DNA from: Rhizomys pruinosus
Lineage: Eukaryota; Chordata; Mammalia; Rodentia; Spalacidae
Reading direction: 5' to 3'
Assembly: GCA_009823505.1 (NCBI GenBank)
Contig: VZQC01007982.1
Span: 3,804,993 to 3,868,992, forward strand
DNA length: 64,000 nucleotides
Of this stretch, positions 22,390 through 34,311 are shown one piece after another. A program made the position numbers and the translations under genes. Under the pieces are notes generated by a model, which did no database searches, was not told the origin of the DNA, and saw only the letters and a list, made by a program, of their open reading frames with translations. How positions within the stretch are numbered: the first letter of the stretch is position 1; each line of letters starts with the position of its first letter.

Positions 22390-22630
22390 GAAATAATTCA
22401 TGAAAGAAAAGGACACGAGTCTCTAGATTGAAGGAGTCTCCAAATGACAGAGCCAAGAGTGAAAAAGATTCACTTGAAAGGATGTTGTTGCCCAACCTCA
22501 GCAGTCTAAAGTGTGTTGGAGACTTTTTAAAAGTCATGTGAAGAAATGATCTGCAATCAGAATAGCACTGAACTTACAGCATTATCACAAGTTAAAAGCT
22601 AGCAGAAAATGTCTTTAAAATTCTGAAAAA

Positions 22631-22855
22631 AGGGGCTAGGGGAGGGGGGGTCTCAGTCTGTAACGTACCTGCCATGAAAGTATGAGGACCTGAGTTCAGA
22701 TTCCCAGGACCCATGCACAGAAGCAAGACACAGTGGCACTCATCCATAACATCAGCACTGGGGGGGGGGGGCAGGGAGGCAGCTCACTGGTGGGGCTCAT
22801 TGGCCAGCCAGCCTAGGCTCAGTGAGAGACCCTGCCTCAAAAAATAAAGTCAAGA
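22631..22855 (+). mobile_element. B4/RSINE1-type SINE
   Basis: GGGGCTAGGGG head, GAGGACCTGAGTTCAGATTC, GGCACTCATCCATAAC and a B1-like right half (GTGAGAGACCCTGCCTC) match the RSINE1/B4 pattern. A G(10) tract interrupts the middle. Confidence 0.75.
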
Positions 22856-22907
22856 GTGACTGAAGAAGGCATGCCACCTCAGCCCACAGGCCTATGCATG
22901 CCTGTAC

Positions 22908-23077
22908 TGTACGCCTGCACACACACCTGCACACCCCACACCTGCACACCCCACACCTGTACACACACCTGCACACACACCTGCACACACACCTGCACAC
23001 CCCACACCTGCACACATACATGCACACACACCTGCACATATTCACACTCACACGCACATACCACACATGCAGATTAA
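22908..23077 (+). repeat. CACACCTGCA minisatellite
   Basis: Irregular units such as CTGCACACACAC and CTGCACACCCCACAC repeat about 14 times. It probably grew from the CA-rich tail of the SINE just upstream. The repetitive open frames on both strands are not genes. Confidence 0.9.
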
Positions 23078-23537
23078 AATAAATCTGAAGAAAGTTTATA
23101 TTTTATCAATATCTGGCCAAACTGTCAAGCGTGAAGGTAAAATTGAGGCATCTGCAAATATTGAAAGACTTAAAAGATTTGTTTTTCCTTAAACAATTTC
23201 AGGAAGCCACTAAAGAAAGTACAAAAAGAATTGAAATAATAACAAGAAAAGACAGGAGGCTAGAAACTGAGATTCCAACATGAGAAAGAAAGATTATGAG
23301 AATTTTTAGAATGATGATAAAAACCAGGTAGCCCAGACAGTGCTAACCAATCAAGTTGGAACAAGAGAGAATGACAGAATCCAGAAAAAAAAAAAGGAAG
23401 TTATCTGAGGAGTGTGCCACAGAAAAGTGGAGAGTTTGTTGGGGGAAAATTTAGACATTTACAACGAAAAGAGTAAATGAGAACCATAAAGCAGTCATTA
23501 ACACCAGGGTAAAGGCTCAAGAAAGCAAGCAATCAAA
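23078..23537. other. unique sequence
   Basis: A-rich DNA with no recognised gene or repeat. Confidence 0.5.
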
Positions 23538-23754
23538 GGGGCTGGAGAGATGGTTCAGTGGTTAAGAGCACCAGCACCTCTGCCAGAGGACCAGGGTTCA
23601 GTTCCCAGCACCCACAGGGCAGCTAACAACTATCATTAACTCTAGTTTCAGGGAATCTGACACACTCTTCTGGCCTCTGCAGGCACTGCATGCAAGGGTG
23701 CACTTACATGCAGGCAAAACACTGATACACACAAAATAAAAATAAATAATTTCA
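23538..23754 (+). mobile_element. B2 SINE, outer of a tandem pair
   Basis: Head GGGGCTGGAGAGATGGTTCA, body with CTTCTGGCCTCTGCAGGCAC, and an AAAATAAAAATAAATAATTT tail. The next B2 inserted into this tail. Confidence 0.95.
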
Positions 23755-24002
23755 GGGGCTAGAGAGATGGCCTAGCAGTTGAGAGCACTGACTGCTCTTT
23801 CAGAGGACCAGGGTTCAATCCCCAGCACCCACATGGCGGCTGAGAACCATCTGTAACTCCAATTCCAGGAGAACTCCAGTTCCAGGGGTATCTGAAGCCC
23901 TCTTCTGACCTCCGCGGCATTGCACGACACGGGTGCACAAATCTACATGCAGACAGTACATTCATACACATAAAAAATAAATAAATACAAAAAATTAAAA
24001 AT
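23755..24002 (+). mobile_element. B2 SINE inserted in the tail of another B2
   Basis: Head GGGGCTAGAGAGATGGCC, with the internal duplication (CCAATTCCAGGAG/AACTCCAGTTCCAGG). A 15-base duplication AAATAAATAATTTCA at 23740-23754 and 24003-24017 shows that it landed in the A-rich tail of the preceding B2. Confidence 0.95.
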
Positions 24003-24017
24003 AAATAAATAATTTCA

Positions 24018-24597
24018 AAAAGAAATTAATCATAGTATACAGTTGGCACACCAGTGAACAGAGTATGCAATCATGAATATGTAATATAGATATAAATGTC
24101 AACTTAAACTTAAATTCTGAGATAACCCCAAAACCTGGAGGGAGAGAAAATTTGTAAGAGACTGAAAGCTTTATTTACATATGAGATCAATAGAAAACAT
24201 AATGGACAAATCAGACACCAGTATGTGTGTGGTAATAGCTTTTGCTATATGGACACAGTCTGGACAAATGACTTTACCTTAACCTTGCAACCAAAAAGTT
24301 AATCTTATCAACTTGTTTATAATGTTCCTAAGTTTGAACTCCTATTGTAGCCCTTCTTTGGCCCAGACCTAGAATAAAGTATGGGTGTGTTTATATGCTG
24401 ACTAGCAAATGCTGGGCCGCACTTACCTCATTGAAAATGAGAAATTGGTAACATCTGTTTACGATTGTGTGTGTGTGGTCTAGGTCTAGGGATCAAAAAT
24501 GCCAAAGTCCTCTGATAAGATAAGGTTCAACTTTTACTTCCCCATATATGCTGGTGATACAGTTTCAATAAAAGAATGAGAGAGCTGTAACACCCTG

Positions 24598-24632
<35 letters not shown>

Positions 24633-24835
24633 ATGAGAGAAGACCTTGTTCTAGAGAACAAGTCTGAGAAAAAGCTGAATGAACCAGATCTCTCCACATG
24701 TGACCTTAAAATGGATGCTAAGAGCCAGGCTGTTTTGATTAAGGAATAGTAAAGTGGTACTGCATAGTAAACATAGCATGTGTGGATGTGATTTAGAAAC
24801 ACACAGAAAGACAAACAAAAGCATTGAGAGTAGAG
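24018..24835. other. mostly unique, with a tiny poly(A) insert
   Basis: No gene is seen. At 24584-24626 a 14-base sequence plus about 33 A is flanked by AAAAGAATGAGAGA at 24570-24583 and 24627-24640, which looks like an extremely short retro-insertion. The DNA to its left (AGTTTCAATAAAAG) has some LTR character, but I cannot define an LTR. Confidence 0.5.
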
Positions 24836-24985
24836 AAGTCTCAGCAGGTAAGACCGACAGAGTTCAATGCCTGGAACCCACAGGGTAGAAAGAGAGAATT
24901 GATGCCTACAAAGTGTGCTCTGACCTCCACGCATACATCTTGGGGGACAAGCCCACTCTTCCAGCCCAAATAAATAAATTTAAAA
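24836..24985 (+). mobile_element. B3-like SINE, degenerate
   Basis: GTCTCAGCAGGTAAG, GAACCCACAGGGTAG and TGTGCTCTGACCTCCACG match a B3-type order. The copy is worn and lacks a clean tail. Confidence 0.6.
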
Positions 24986-24999
24986 TATAGATTACCTTG

Positions 25000-25246
25000 G
25001 GGCTGAAGAGATGGCTCAGCGGTTAAGAGCATTGGCTCTTCTTACAGAGGGCCCGGGTTCAGTTCCCAGCACCCACATGGCATCTAACAACCATCCATAA
25101 CTTCAGTTCCAGGGATCCCACACCCTCTCTGACCTCCCTGGACATTGCACATGTAAGTAAGTACACATGGGTGTATTTACATCCATGCACGCAATACACT
25201 CATACAAACACAATAAAAATAGTAAATAAAATAATTTAAAAAAATA
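25000..25246 (+). mobile_element. B2 SINE
   Basis: Head GGGGCTGAAGAGATGGCTCA through an AATAAAAATAGTAAATAAAA tail. Confidence 0.93.
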
Positions 25247-25253
25247 GAGCAGT

Positions 25254-25375
25254 CAGTATGTGCCCCACAGACCTGCCCACAGGTCAGTCTGATCCAGGTA
25301 ATTAATTCTGCACTTGAGGCTTTCCCTTTCATAATCTAGGCTATATCAAGTTGACAAAGCTAAGTGGGCCACTGT
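25254..25375 (-). mobile_element. old fragment of the 407-bp repeat family
   Basis: It contains CACAGACCTGCCCACAGGTC, GAGGCTTTCCC and ATATCAAGTTGACAAAGCTA in the same order as the 3' part of the element at 8641-9047, but with heavy divergence. Confidence 0.5.
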
Positions 25376-25379
25376 GTAA

Positions 25380-26900
25380 TGTGTTTTTCTATTTATTGAT
25401 ATTTTTGTTTTTCTAATTGAATTTTTGCAAATGTCATGCAGTATATTCCAATTAAATTTAGATCCCTCCCCCTTTTGCACCCCTTCCTATTTCCCCTCCC
25501 AATTTCAAGTACTATATACTGTTTTGTGTGTGTGTGTGTGCACACGTTTGCATAAATTAATGCCTATAGAGTCAAACTTGTGAGCTAAATGCCCTTTGGT
25601 GGGGTCCATCAACTGAAGTCTGTTTAACCTACCAAGAGTCTCACCCTTAAATGAGACTGACTTCCGATTTCCCAGCAGTCATTTGCTGCCAATAGTTCCT
25701 CAGGTAGGACTGGTTTTTCTTACTCACCTCCCCAAGTCCATGCTGGGATTTTGTCTGGCTTAAGCTCACATGGGACCTGCGCATGCTGTCACCATTGCTG
25801 TGAGTTCACATGAGTAGCTGTCCAGAAAACTCTATTTCCTTGTGGTCGTCTATCAACTCTGGCTTTTACAGTCTGTCCACCTCCTCTTCCATAATGATCG
25901 ATCCCTGGGGCTTGGGAGGCAGAAATTTGATAGAGGCCTCCTATTCAGGGATAGGCACTCTGCAGCCTCCTGTTCTCTGCACATTGGTCAATTGTGGGTC
26001 TCTGTGTTAATTACCATCTGCTGCATAAGGAAGCTTCTCTGCTGAGAGTTGAGGGATGCATTCACCTACGGGTGTAACAATAAGTCATTAGGAGCCAGTT
26101 TCATACAATAGCTATTTAGCATAATAGTAGTATTGGGCTCTCCCCTATGGCCTGTGACCTGTCCTGCCACAGGTTCCCAGGCCTGATATCAATGTCAGGT
26201 ATGGGCTCCATCTTTTGAAACAAACCTTAAGTCCAATTAGAAATTACTTAGCGGGGCTGGAGAGATGGCTTAGCAGTTAAAGAGTCAACCGCTCTCGCAG
26301 AGGACCCGGGTTCTATCCCCAGCACCCACATGGTGGCTGAGAACCATCTTTAACTCCAGTCCCAGGGGAATCTGACACCCTCTGCTGACCTCTGTGCATT
26401 GCATGACACGGGTGCACAGACCTACATGCAGACAGTACATTCATACACATAAAAAAAAGAGAAATTGCTTAGCTACTCCCATAATATCTGTGTCACTATT
26501 GCACCAGTGGACACATCTCACCAGGCTGGTTGCTGCTGTGGCTCTCAGGGTTCACATCTGGGTAAGGATGGTGGTTACTTTTCCACACTGGTAGCAGGCA
26601 TGGCACCTTCCAGCACTATGACAGCTAGACAGTAGAGATGAAGCTTTGGAGTAGTACCAGCTTGGTCCCCTGTATTTGTTCTATAGCTCATATGTGTAGT
26701 GTCTTTAGCAACTGGGTCTTGCCATCAAGTTCTTGTGGGTAACCAAGAGCAGGGCAATGGCCAGTGCTGTTTGAGGGTCTATGGGACCCCTGGCCAACAG
26801 CTTCAGAAGAGGGAGTTTGTTCTTGGAATTGGACTTTCATTTTGCTAGCCTATGGTATCTATCTAGTAGGAGCAATCTCCCCCCCTTGTAGCGTAACTCC
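25380..26900 (-). mobile_element. Lx-type L1 3' UTR fragment, split by a B2
   Basis: The sequence matches what I recall of the long non-coding 3' region of rodent Lx L1s (CTCCTGTTCTCTGCACATTG, GAAGCTTCTCTGCTGAG, TTCCAGCACTATGACAGC). The T-rich left end and the polypyrimidine tract on the + strand indicate that the L1 sense strand is minus. No ORF2 is attached. Confidence 0.65.
26253..26459 (+). mobile_element. B2 SINE inside the Lx fragment
   Basis: Complete B2 flanked by AGAAATTACTTAGC at 26239-26252 and AGAAATTGCTTAGC at 26460-26473 (one mismatch), so the Lx sequence is older. Confidence 0.95.
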
Positions 26901-26991
26901 TTTTAATCTCTTTTTATAATGTATATGAATTTCCTTTAAGAAGCTCTGATAATGGTATGTTTCCATATGGCTTTTTCTAAAGGCCTTTAGG

Positions 26992-27095
26992 TATTTTGTT
27001 TTTTCATGTAGCCCAGGATGGTCTTGAACTCTGGACCTCTTGCCTCTGCCTCTCTAGTGCTGGGATTACATGTGAGTACCACCCCACCTATCTTT
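26992..27095 (-). mobile_element. B1 SINE fragment
   Basis: GTAGCCCAGGATGGTCTTGA, TGCTGGGATTACATGTGAG and CACCCCACCTA mark a reverse-strand old B1. Confidence 0.75.
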
Positions 27096-27204
27096 ATAGG
27101 TATTTTAGAAAACAGAAAACTATATGGATTTAAAAAAAAATCATCACTTGCAGAAGCTGAAGAGAGGGTGTAGCTAACTTTGAATGGTTTCAGGGTCATT
27201 TTAA

Positions 27205-27384
27205 ATGATATTTTATTATTTATTTGTTTGCGTGGGGAGGATGGGTGCATGTGTGTCACTGCAAGGAAGAGTCAGAGGACAACTTGCTGGAGTAGGTTCT
27301 CTTTCAACCATGTGGGTTCCTGGAATCAAATTCAGGCTTGATGGCGAGTGCCTTTACCAGCTGAGCTAGCTTGCCACTCTGCTT
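27205..27384 (-). mobile_element. B3-like SINE
   Basis: GAGTCAGAGGACAACTTG, CATGTGGGTTCCTGGAATC and CCAGCTGAGCTAGCTTGCC mark an old reverse B3. Confidence 0.75.
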
Positions 27385-27419
27385 CGGGGGGATTTTTAAA
27401 GATAATGGAATAAACTGAG

Positions 27420-27677
27420 TTCTTCTGCATGTGCATGTTTGTGTATGTGTGTGCACTGCACATATGCATGCCTACATGCGGAGGTCAAATGTAGATGTCA
27501 AGGACTGTCATTGGCCTAGAACTCACCAAGTAGGTTAGACTGGCTGGCCAGCAAGCCCGGTAAACCTTCCATCTCTGTCTCCAAAGCTGAGATTCTAAAT
27601 GTGTATTTGGGGGATGATTCAGTCTTCATACTTGCGTGGTGAACACTTTGCTGACTAAGCTATCTCCCAAGCCCCTA
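27420..27677 (-). mobile_element. B4/RSINE1-type SINE
   Basis: The order GTGCACTGCACATATGCATG, CGGAGGTCAAATG, TGGCCTAGAACTCACC, GACTAAGCTATCTCCC fits a reverse RSINE1/B4 copy. Confidence 0.65.
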
Positions 27678-28315
27678 ACTCTATTTCTTGATTGCCCTGG
27701 GTTGAACAATGACACATTTGTCAAACTCACAGAATCATACAATAAAAGGATACATTTTATTTTATGTACATTACAGCTTGAAAGAGAGGAGTGGGGAGCA
27801 GTATGGGTCGTGGGCCCCAAATCTCGTCAGCATCTGACTATGAAACACGACAAAAAAGAACCTATCCCACTCTTTTGGGCCTCTTCTCATTGCACTGGGC
27901 ATATCGTTAACATCCTATAACATTGTCTGTCCCAAATGTACAAGTTGGGATAGACAAGCCCAAAGTGTCTATATCTGCTTTATGATAAACTGTTTTTCAG
28001 AGAACTTTCTAGAATCATCTTAAACATTCCAAATCTCCTGTTAGATTTCTTGGTCTACTTCTCTTATATCCATATTGCTTTCCTAAGTGTCTTTGTTGTT
28101 CTTTCCTTCCAGAGGGGAAGCCTAGCTCTTATCAGCTTGAATCTGGGGCCCCCTCATGAATCTCTTTACCAACAGAATAAGGCAAAGGGAACTTTGTGCT
28201 CAGTGTGACTGTAGACCTCCTGAAGTTGTGCATCCTTTATACCTATTCCCTTAGAGTGCCTCCCCCTGCCATGGGAACAAGGCCAAGCTTGTTCCTATGA
28301 GAGAACTGTGACTTA
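27678..28315. other. unique sequence
   Basis: I see nothing specific. The short open frames on both strands lack any recognisable domain. Confidence 0.5.
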
Positions 28316-28560
28316 ATGTGGTAGTTTGGATGAGAATGTTCCCCATAGGCTGCCAATGTTTGGATACTTTGTCCCTAGTTTGTGGCACTGTTTGGGGAGG
28401 GTCATGGAACTTCTAGGAGGTGTGGCCATGCTGGGGGAAGCATGTCACTTGGGGCAGGCAGGACTTCCAGTCACTCTCTGCTTTTTGTGCCTTATGTAGG
28501 CATCCACCTGTTCAATGTCCTCTGAGCTGGTAACTATTTCCTCAATCGATGTCCAGCATA
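28316..28560 (+). mobile_element. interspersed repeat, family not assigned
   Basis: The sequence begins TGTGGTAGTTTGGATGAGAA and includes AGGAGGTGTGGCCATGCTGG and CATGTCACTTGGGGCAGG. This matches a common muroid repeat that I recognise by text but cannot name with confidence. It is truncated at its right side. Confidence 0.55.
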
Positions 28561-28574
28561 TATTTCTTATTTGG

Positions 28575-28760
28575 TTGCTGTTTGTTTTTTAGCCTGGCTG
28601 GCTTTGAACTCTATATAATCAATCATGACACTGAACATCTAATCCTCTACCTCCTAGTGCTGGGAATATGGGGATGTCCCATGCTCAGTTTATTCAGTGC
28701 TGAGGATCCAACCTAGGGTTTTATGCATGTTAGGCAAGCATCTGAGCTACATCCCCGGCC
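28575..28760 (-). mobile_element. B4 SINE (ID-B1 fusion)
   Basis: From the left, a B1-like part (GGCTGGCTTTGAACTC, TAGTGCTGGG) runs into an ID-like part (GCTGAGGATCCAACCTAGGG, GAGCTACATCCCCGGCC), the order expected of a reverse B4. Confidence 0.8.
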
Positions 28761-28908
28761 GTGGATCATACCTTCAACATATCACTGCTGTGCCCAGCAT
28801 TCTGCTGAACTTCCAGGTCGAACTTAGCTTTCCATTTGTCTTGTCATACACTATCTGATCTCCCTGATATTTGGAGGGAGAGCCACGAAACCTAAAAAAG
28901 AGTAAGAG

Positions 28909-29073
28909 AAGCCAGGTGTGGTGGCACATGCCTTTAATCCTAGCACTTGGGAGGCAGAGGCAGGTGGATCTTTGTGAGTTCAAGGCCAACCTGGTCTACG
29001 GAGTGAGTTCCAGGACAGCTGAGGCTACAGGGAGACCCTGTCTCGAAAAGACCAAAAAAAAAAAAAAAAAAAA
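28909..29073 (+). mobile_element. B1 SINE
   Basis: Head GCCAGGTGTGGTGGCACATG, CTCGAAAAGACC junction and a long pure A tail. The target duplication reads A(n)GAGTAAGAG on both sides (to 28908 and to 29088). Confidence 0.95.
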
Positions 29074-29088
29074 AAAAAAGAGTAAGAG

Positions 29089-30417
29089 GAACTGGCTTCA
29101 AGTTTCTGCTCCACTGCATGCAAGGTAAGCCCAATTGTCTCTCTAAAGCCCTGGAAACCATAGAATGCTGTCATCATCTACTTTTTATGAGAATTAGATA
29201 GAAACTTCAGGGAAGTTAGTCCATCAATGTTAACATTTCATAAACTATAGTTATAATATTATACATGACTGAATTCTTATAGCCTTACTAGTATTGTTAA
29301 CTCTAGCAATATGGAACAGATATTGCTATCAGCAGAACAAAAGGGTTTGCCCACAAAGTATTAACAGGAATTAATGAAATCAGTCTCTGATTAAAAGAAA
29401 CGCCTTTCTTCCATTAAGTAACTACATTCAATGGTAAATATTTATCTTCATTCTTGACAGAAAATTAGGGTGTGCAGGGGAGAGGAGTGGTATTGTAGAA
29501 TCCAAGTTGTCAGATCCAAAAGCTAGGAGCAAACCCTTCCTGTGTCCCTGCCCAGAGCATCTTCCCAATCTTTGGGTTGCAGTCCCAGCTTCCAATGCCC
29601 TGTTAGCCTCTGGACTCTTCCAGGTGCTCCAGCATCTTTTGGCTGCATTGCTCCAGGATGGTACAGGGCACTGGGAATACCTACTACCCACACAAGAAAG
29701 CTCAAGGAACTATCAGCCAGATCCAAGCTACAAACAGCCATTACCTGCTAATGACCCTTGTTTCATCCAGACTGGAAGTTGATGTAGAGTGTAGCAACTG
29801 AGCACTACTGTCCCCACCCCTGGCTGCCCAGCACTCCAGCACTCCAGCAACTGATGACTGCCGGCCTGACCATCTTGTATTTGTTTTTCTTCCAACCTCA
29901 CTGCCACATCCCCCAGGGAAGTGAGCCACAGGCGGAGGCCTACCTGTGGGCTTCATTTTTGCACTGTAGCCGTTACTTCGGTGGCCAGGTCCCAGGTTGT
30001 CTGCCAGTTTGACATATGCTGCTGATGTCTCTGACTAAAAGCATAGTGGCCTAATGTGTCCCACTATTACAGACTCACTAATCCCAGTGTTTGTGGCCTC
30101 CCAGAAATACCCTGCCCCACCCCCCAACACAGGTAGATAACTTTGAGAGGTCTCAAAGATGGCAAGCGATTCAAACCCCCAACAGCATGTGCTAAAAGGC
30201 TCACAGACCACTGCAGCAGCAGGACCATGTTGGACAAATAGGCGTGCCAGCCCATAGGGAGGTAGAGCCTGCTGAGCCAGCTTGGTTAGGAAGCTCTATG
30301 GCTCCCCAAATTATAAAAGCAAGTGGCTCTGCTCTTTGGAGACACTGGCAAGATTATTCTGACTCAGCCAGAACACTCACAGGCTTCTGATTAAAGTGTT
30401 TTTCTCTCCTTCAGAGG
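29089..30417. other. unique sequence
   Basis: No gene or repeat is identified. There is a small CCAGCACT(C) triplicate near 29829-29850 and a moderately GC-rich patch at 29500-30300. Several overlapping short frames exist, with no supporting motif. Confidence 0.5.
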
Positions 30418-30535
30418 AGGAGTCTGAGGCCTGGATCTGGTCCCAGCTCTGCCATGTTTACCCTGGGATCTAACGTAAGTCTCACAAACTCCCTGGGCCT
30501 TGGTTGCCCCCTCATAAAAAATGAAGGAGGAATTT
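30418..30535 (+). mobile_element. MIR SINE fragment
   Basis: GGTCCCAGCTCTGCCATG, CACAAACTCCCTGGGCCTTGG and CCTCATAAAAAATGAAGG follow the MIR core order. This is an ancient mammalian SINE. Confidence 0.6.
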
Positions 30536-31865
30536 GCATGGCGAGCCCTGAGGTTCTTTTGAATGCCAAGTTTCTCTGGTTCTCTTGAACTCCAGGGATG
30601 CCATTCCCAGCTCTCCCGCCTCCTGAAGATACATACACTCTCATGGAGACTGCAAACAATTTTTTAATATGAATCCAAGCAAAATGTAATAAAGAAGGTA
30701 AATTTGCTGCCCCAAATTTGCATAATGTATTCTCAAGCCAAGCAGAAATGGCATTTGGATTGTTTGCTATTTTGAATTATCTGCACTACCGCACCCCTGC
30801 ATGTGTGCAGATAATTGGGAGGTGACTATATAGAAGGAAAATACACAATTGTCATGTATGGATCACATCACAATAGCATTTCTCAGAGTTTGGCTTAATA
30901 TGATTAACTCAGTCAGTGGAACCTGAGGAAAAGGCTGAATCCGTTTACTTATAGAATAATTTCTTTTCAGATGTCTCTAATTATACCTTTGATGGTGAAA
31001 GGAATAGAGGGGAGAAAAATATGTTAACCCAATATTGACCCCTGGTCTCTACATGCACCTGTACATAAATGTGTGCATATACACACCACACACAAACACA
31101 CACACCCCACCAAAAATGGGTTTAACTAAATTCTAAACCCAAAGACACTTACATTCCTAATTCTGACTTGTGATCAGAGTATCTCTAAAGGTGAATAGAG
31201 TAACTTGCCATTTAATTGTGATGGGAGTTTGAATAACCTGCGGTAGCTAAAAAGCTATGAGTGCAAGGTCTGTAGTTAGTGATGGCACCCTGCCAGTCCC
31301 CAAGCAGCCCCACAACAACCTCAGCATTGTCGTCCCAGGCAGCAGCTCGTGGGAAAACTGTGAAGATGGGATTTGACACTGACACTTTAATAAAGCTGAA
31401 AAGACTCCATGCTTGTCTGTGAAGAGATGCAAGGGAAATATGCGATTTGGAATGCAACCCAGAAGAAAGCCTGGAGCCTGTACAAATGTTTCCATTCACT
31501 CAAATTCAGAAACGTGAACAGGTCCTTGTGGTGAAAGTCTCGAGGGCTGCTGCAGTGGAACCAAGAAGCTGTCTCATGAGCTGGAAAGGGCTGGTTTTAG
31601 GACAAATACAACAAATTACTACTCGGCAAAGCAAGTAGTAAAGAATGAAACATGTCACCCCCTGAGGCGATCCAGACTCAAAATAGAAATAGGTTCAAAA
31701 ATTGCTTTGGATAAATTCAAGACTCATAAATCTGTAACACAGATTTCCTTTGTAATAAGAAAGCTAGGTATTTCTGACATTTGATGGGAAATAGCTGTGC
31801 TTGGCTTCCATAGCTTGCCACTCTCAGAACTGCTGCTACCACTGGGGTTGTTGGTTTTTGGAGTG
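30536..31865. other. unique sequence
   Basis: Apart from a small CA-rich patch at 31080-31107 nothing is recognised. Confidence 0.5.
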
Positions 31866-31975
31866 TGAAGTACTTACAAAGATCTTTACATGCATTATCA
31901 TACTTAATCCTCACAAGCACACTGTATTGTGTGTAATTATCCCTGTTTCAGGAAACAGGAAGCTGTATTTACAAA
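31866..31975 (-). mobile_element. MIR SINE fragment
   Basis: CTTTACATGCATTATCATAC, TTAATCCTCACAAGCAC and TTATCCCTGTTTCAGGAAAC read as the complement of the 3' half of MIR. Confidence 0.6.
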
Positions 31976-32039
31976 CCTGCTGGTTTGACTGCTCAGTTAG
32001 CATAATCCCTCTCCCCTACATTGCCAACCTGCTCAACCT

Positions 32040-33400
32040 ACTCATGATAGTTAATATTGTTAATTTGGCTGCGTTTAGAATCACTATGGAGACACTTCTG
32101 GGTGTGTCTTTGAGACACCAGAAAGGTTTAACTGAAGGTGGAAGACCTACCCTGAATGTGAGCAGCATAATTCCATGGGGTGGGGTTCTAGGCTGAACAG
32201 AAAAGGAGGAAGCAAGCTGAGCATCAGTATTCATTCATCTCTACCTCCTGACTATGGAAGCAATGTAACCTGCTATCTCACACTCCAGTTGTTATGTCTT
32301 CCCTGCCATGATAGACAGTACTCTCAATCTGTGAGCCAAAATAAGCCCTTCCTTCTTTAAGTTGTGTTTGTTTGTCAGATATATTGTCATAGTAATGATA
32401 AAAGTAACTAATGTACAAAATTGGTACCAAGGAGTGGGGGCTCTTTTTGTGATATACCTGACCATGAGGTTTTTAGGCCTTTAAAACTGGTGTGTAGAAA
32501 GACTATAGAAAAGTTTGGAACCTCAGGCTAGAAAGGCCCTATTATGCTATAGCAGCACTTAATGGGCCATTTTGATAATCATTGGAAAGACCAGGATGCT
32601 GACAAACGTGGACAGTAGAGGCCAAGTTCATAAGCCTTCACAGAGGGGAATAAGAATACTATTGGGAACTGGGCTAGAGGCTCGTGGTATTATGTTCTGG
32701 CAAAGAATCGGCTGCATTTCTTCTGTGTCCTGAGAATTTTAGAGATGTTGAAGGCAAAAGTAATGGACTCATTTGTTTGGCAGAGGAAATAACACTGCAT
32801 AGCATCCAGGCCATGCCATGGTTACTGCTTGCTGTCCTTGTCCAGGTCTACAGTGATAGGCAACAACAAGCAGAAAGGTAGAGATGTGCCACTTGGAGAG
32901 GAGAGGAGAAAGTTTAAAGTAGTAGACAAGGTGGATGAGAAAGCAGCTACAATTGTTAAGGATGTTAGCAGCATTAAAGAGACATCTGGTGCTTGGTACT
33001 GGGACAATAAGAAAGGTACTCTGAAGTCAAGACCTTACCCAACAAAGATTCCACTTTGTGAAAATGCAAATTCATTTGAAAGGAGCAAGACTAAATTGAG
33101 AAGGCCACTGAAAGTTCCCTGCTTCCCAAAAACTGCCTAGGAAAGCATTGCCCTGGGATTGAGAGATACATGCACCTGTGGCCCAGGGGTCCAGACGTAC
33201 CTGAGCTAGCAACAGAACTTGGCGGTACTGTGATACTGGTTTTTCAGATGCAACGTGACCAACTGCACATTCCTGTCACCATGGTGAACTATACCCTCTA
33301 ATGGGAACCAAATTAAACCCTTCCCTCCCTTAAGTTGGCTTCTGTCAGGGTATTTTATTTTAGTCACAGGAAAAGTAACAAATGCAAACACCGTTCGGAT
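32040..33400 (+). mobile_element. composite repeat with two similar 3' ends, possible degraded LTR element
   Basis: Two related blocks sit about 1 kb apart. One is at about 32330-32410 (CCAAAATAAGCCCTTCCTTC, AAGTTG, TAATGATAAAAGTAACTAAT). The other is at about 33305-33390 (CCAAATTAAACCCTTCCC, AAGTTGGC, GTCACAGGAAAAGTAAC). The first completes a roughly 370-base unit starting at TAGTTAATATTGTTAATTTG. The spacing suggests LTR-internal-LTR or two copies of one repeat with filler. No viral gene is recognisable between them. Confidence 0.35.
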
Positions 33401-34084
33401 AAAGTGCTGAAGGAAAGAGTGTGACCAGACCTTGCAAGTCAAAGCACCTGAGGGAAAGGGAACTGGATGAAAAGGAAAATCCATTTGTTACGGATTGGCT
33501 TAAGCAATAAAAGTTCATCTTGGTGGACAGTCTAGGCCTGAGAGGATTATTTCCACATGGCTTTATACTTCAATAACCTTAATTACTGTCCCCAAATCTA
33601 CTACTAAGATTTAACCTTTCTGTTATATCCAACACTCCACTCCTACCACCTGCTATAGCATTTCTGCTTGTTATACCTCTTGTCACTGGTTTTATTGTGC
33701 AATGTTTGACCCAGTTAGGATTTGTGGGAGTGATATTCAAATAACCCAAATCAAAAATACACTTCTTTTATATTTATATCCCAAACTACCTTTTATGGTT
33801 AGAAGTCTGATCCCAAGCCCCACTCTTTATTCAGTAAAGAGAAGCTCTCACAATGGTGACAGTATCCCATCATTTTGAGAACCTTCAAGCCCAGCCTCCA
33901 GTATTGGCTATCATATTGGGTGAACCTGGGTTACCTTTCGGCAGTCAGCTGAAAAAGTATGTCTTGAAGTATGTTTTGAGCTTAACCTGCTATGTTCTAC
34001 CTATGAACACCTAAAGAAAACACCCTTGCTTTTGGATCCAGGAGGAAGAAATAATCCTATACCTGACTTACAAATCTATATTCT
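33401..34084. other. unique sequence
   Basis: No gene or repeat is recognised. Confidence 0.5.
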
Positions 34085-34311
34085 TTAAAAATATTTTTAT
34101 TTTTGCTATTTTATATGTATGACTATGTTGCCTATATGTATGTAAGTGTACCCACATCATGCAGTGCCTGCAGAGGTCAGAAGAGGGTGTTGGATCCCCT
34201 AGAACTGGAGTTACAGGTGTTTGTTAGCCATCATGTGGGTGCTGGGAACCCAGCCAGGGTCTTCTGCAAGGGCAGCCAGTGCTTTTAACTGCTGAGCCAT
34301 CTCTCCAGTCC
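34085..34311 (-). mobile_element. B2 SINE
   Basis: Reverse B2 from an AAAAATATTTTTATTTTT tail complement to GAGCCATCTCTCCAGTCCC. It lacks the internal duplication. Confidence 0.93.

Noticed and set aside
22856..23082. Overlapping open frames on both strands rich in Cys-His-Thr or Cys-Val
   Set aside because: They translate the CACACCTGCA minisatellite; low complexity explains them fully.
25000..25080. tRNA-like A and B box motifs in B2 and ID elements
   Set aside because: They are the internal pol III promoters of tRNA-derived SINEs; no intact cloverleaf tRNA gene was found.
32040..33400. A complete endogenous retrovirus between two LTR-like ends
   Set aside because: The two ends are only loosely similar and the interior shows no gag, pol or env remnant that I can recognise.
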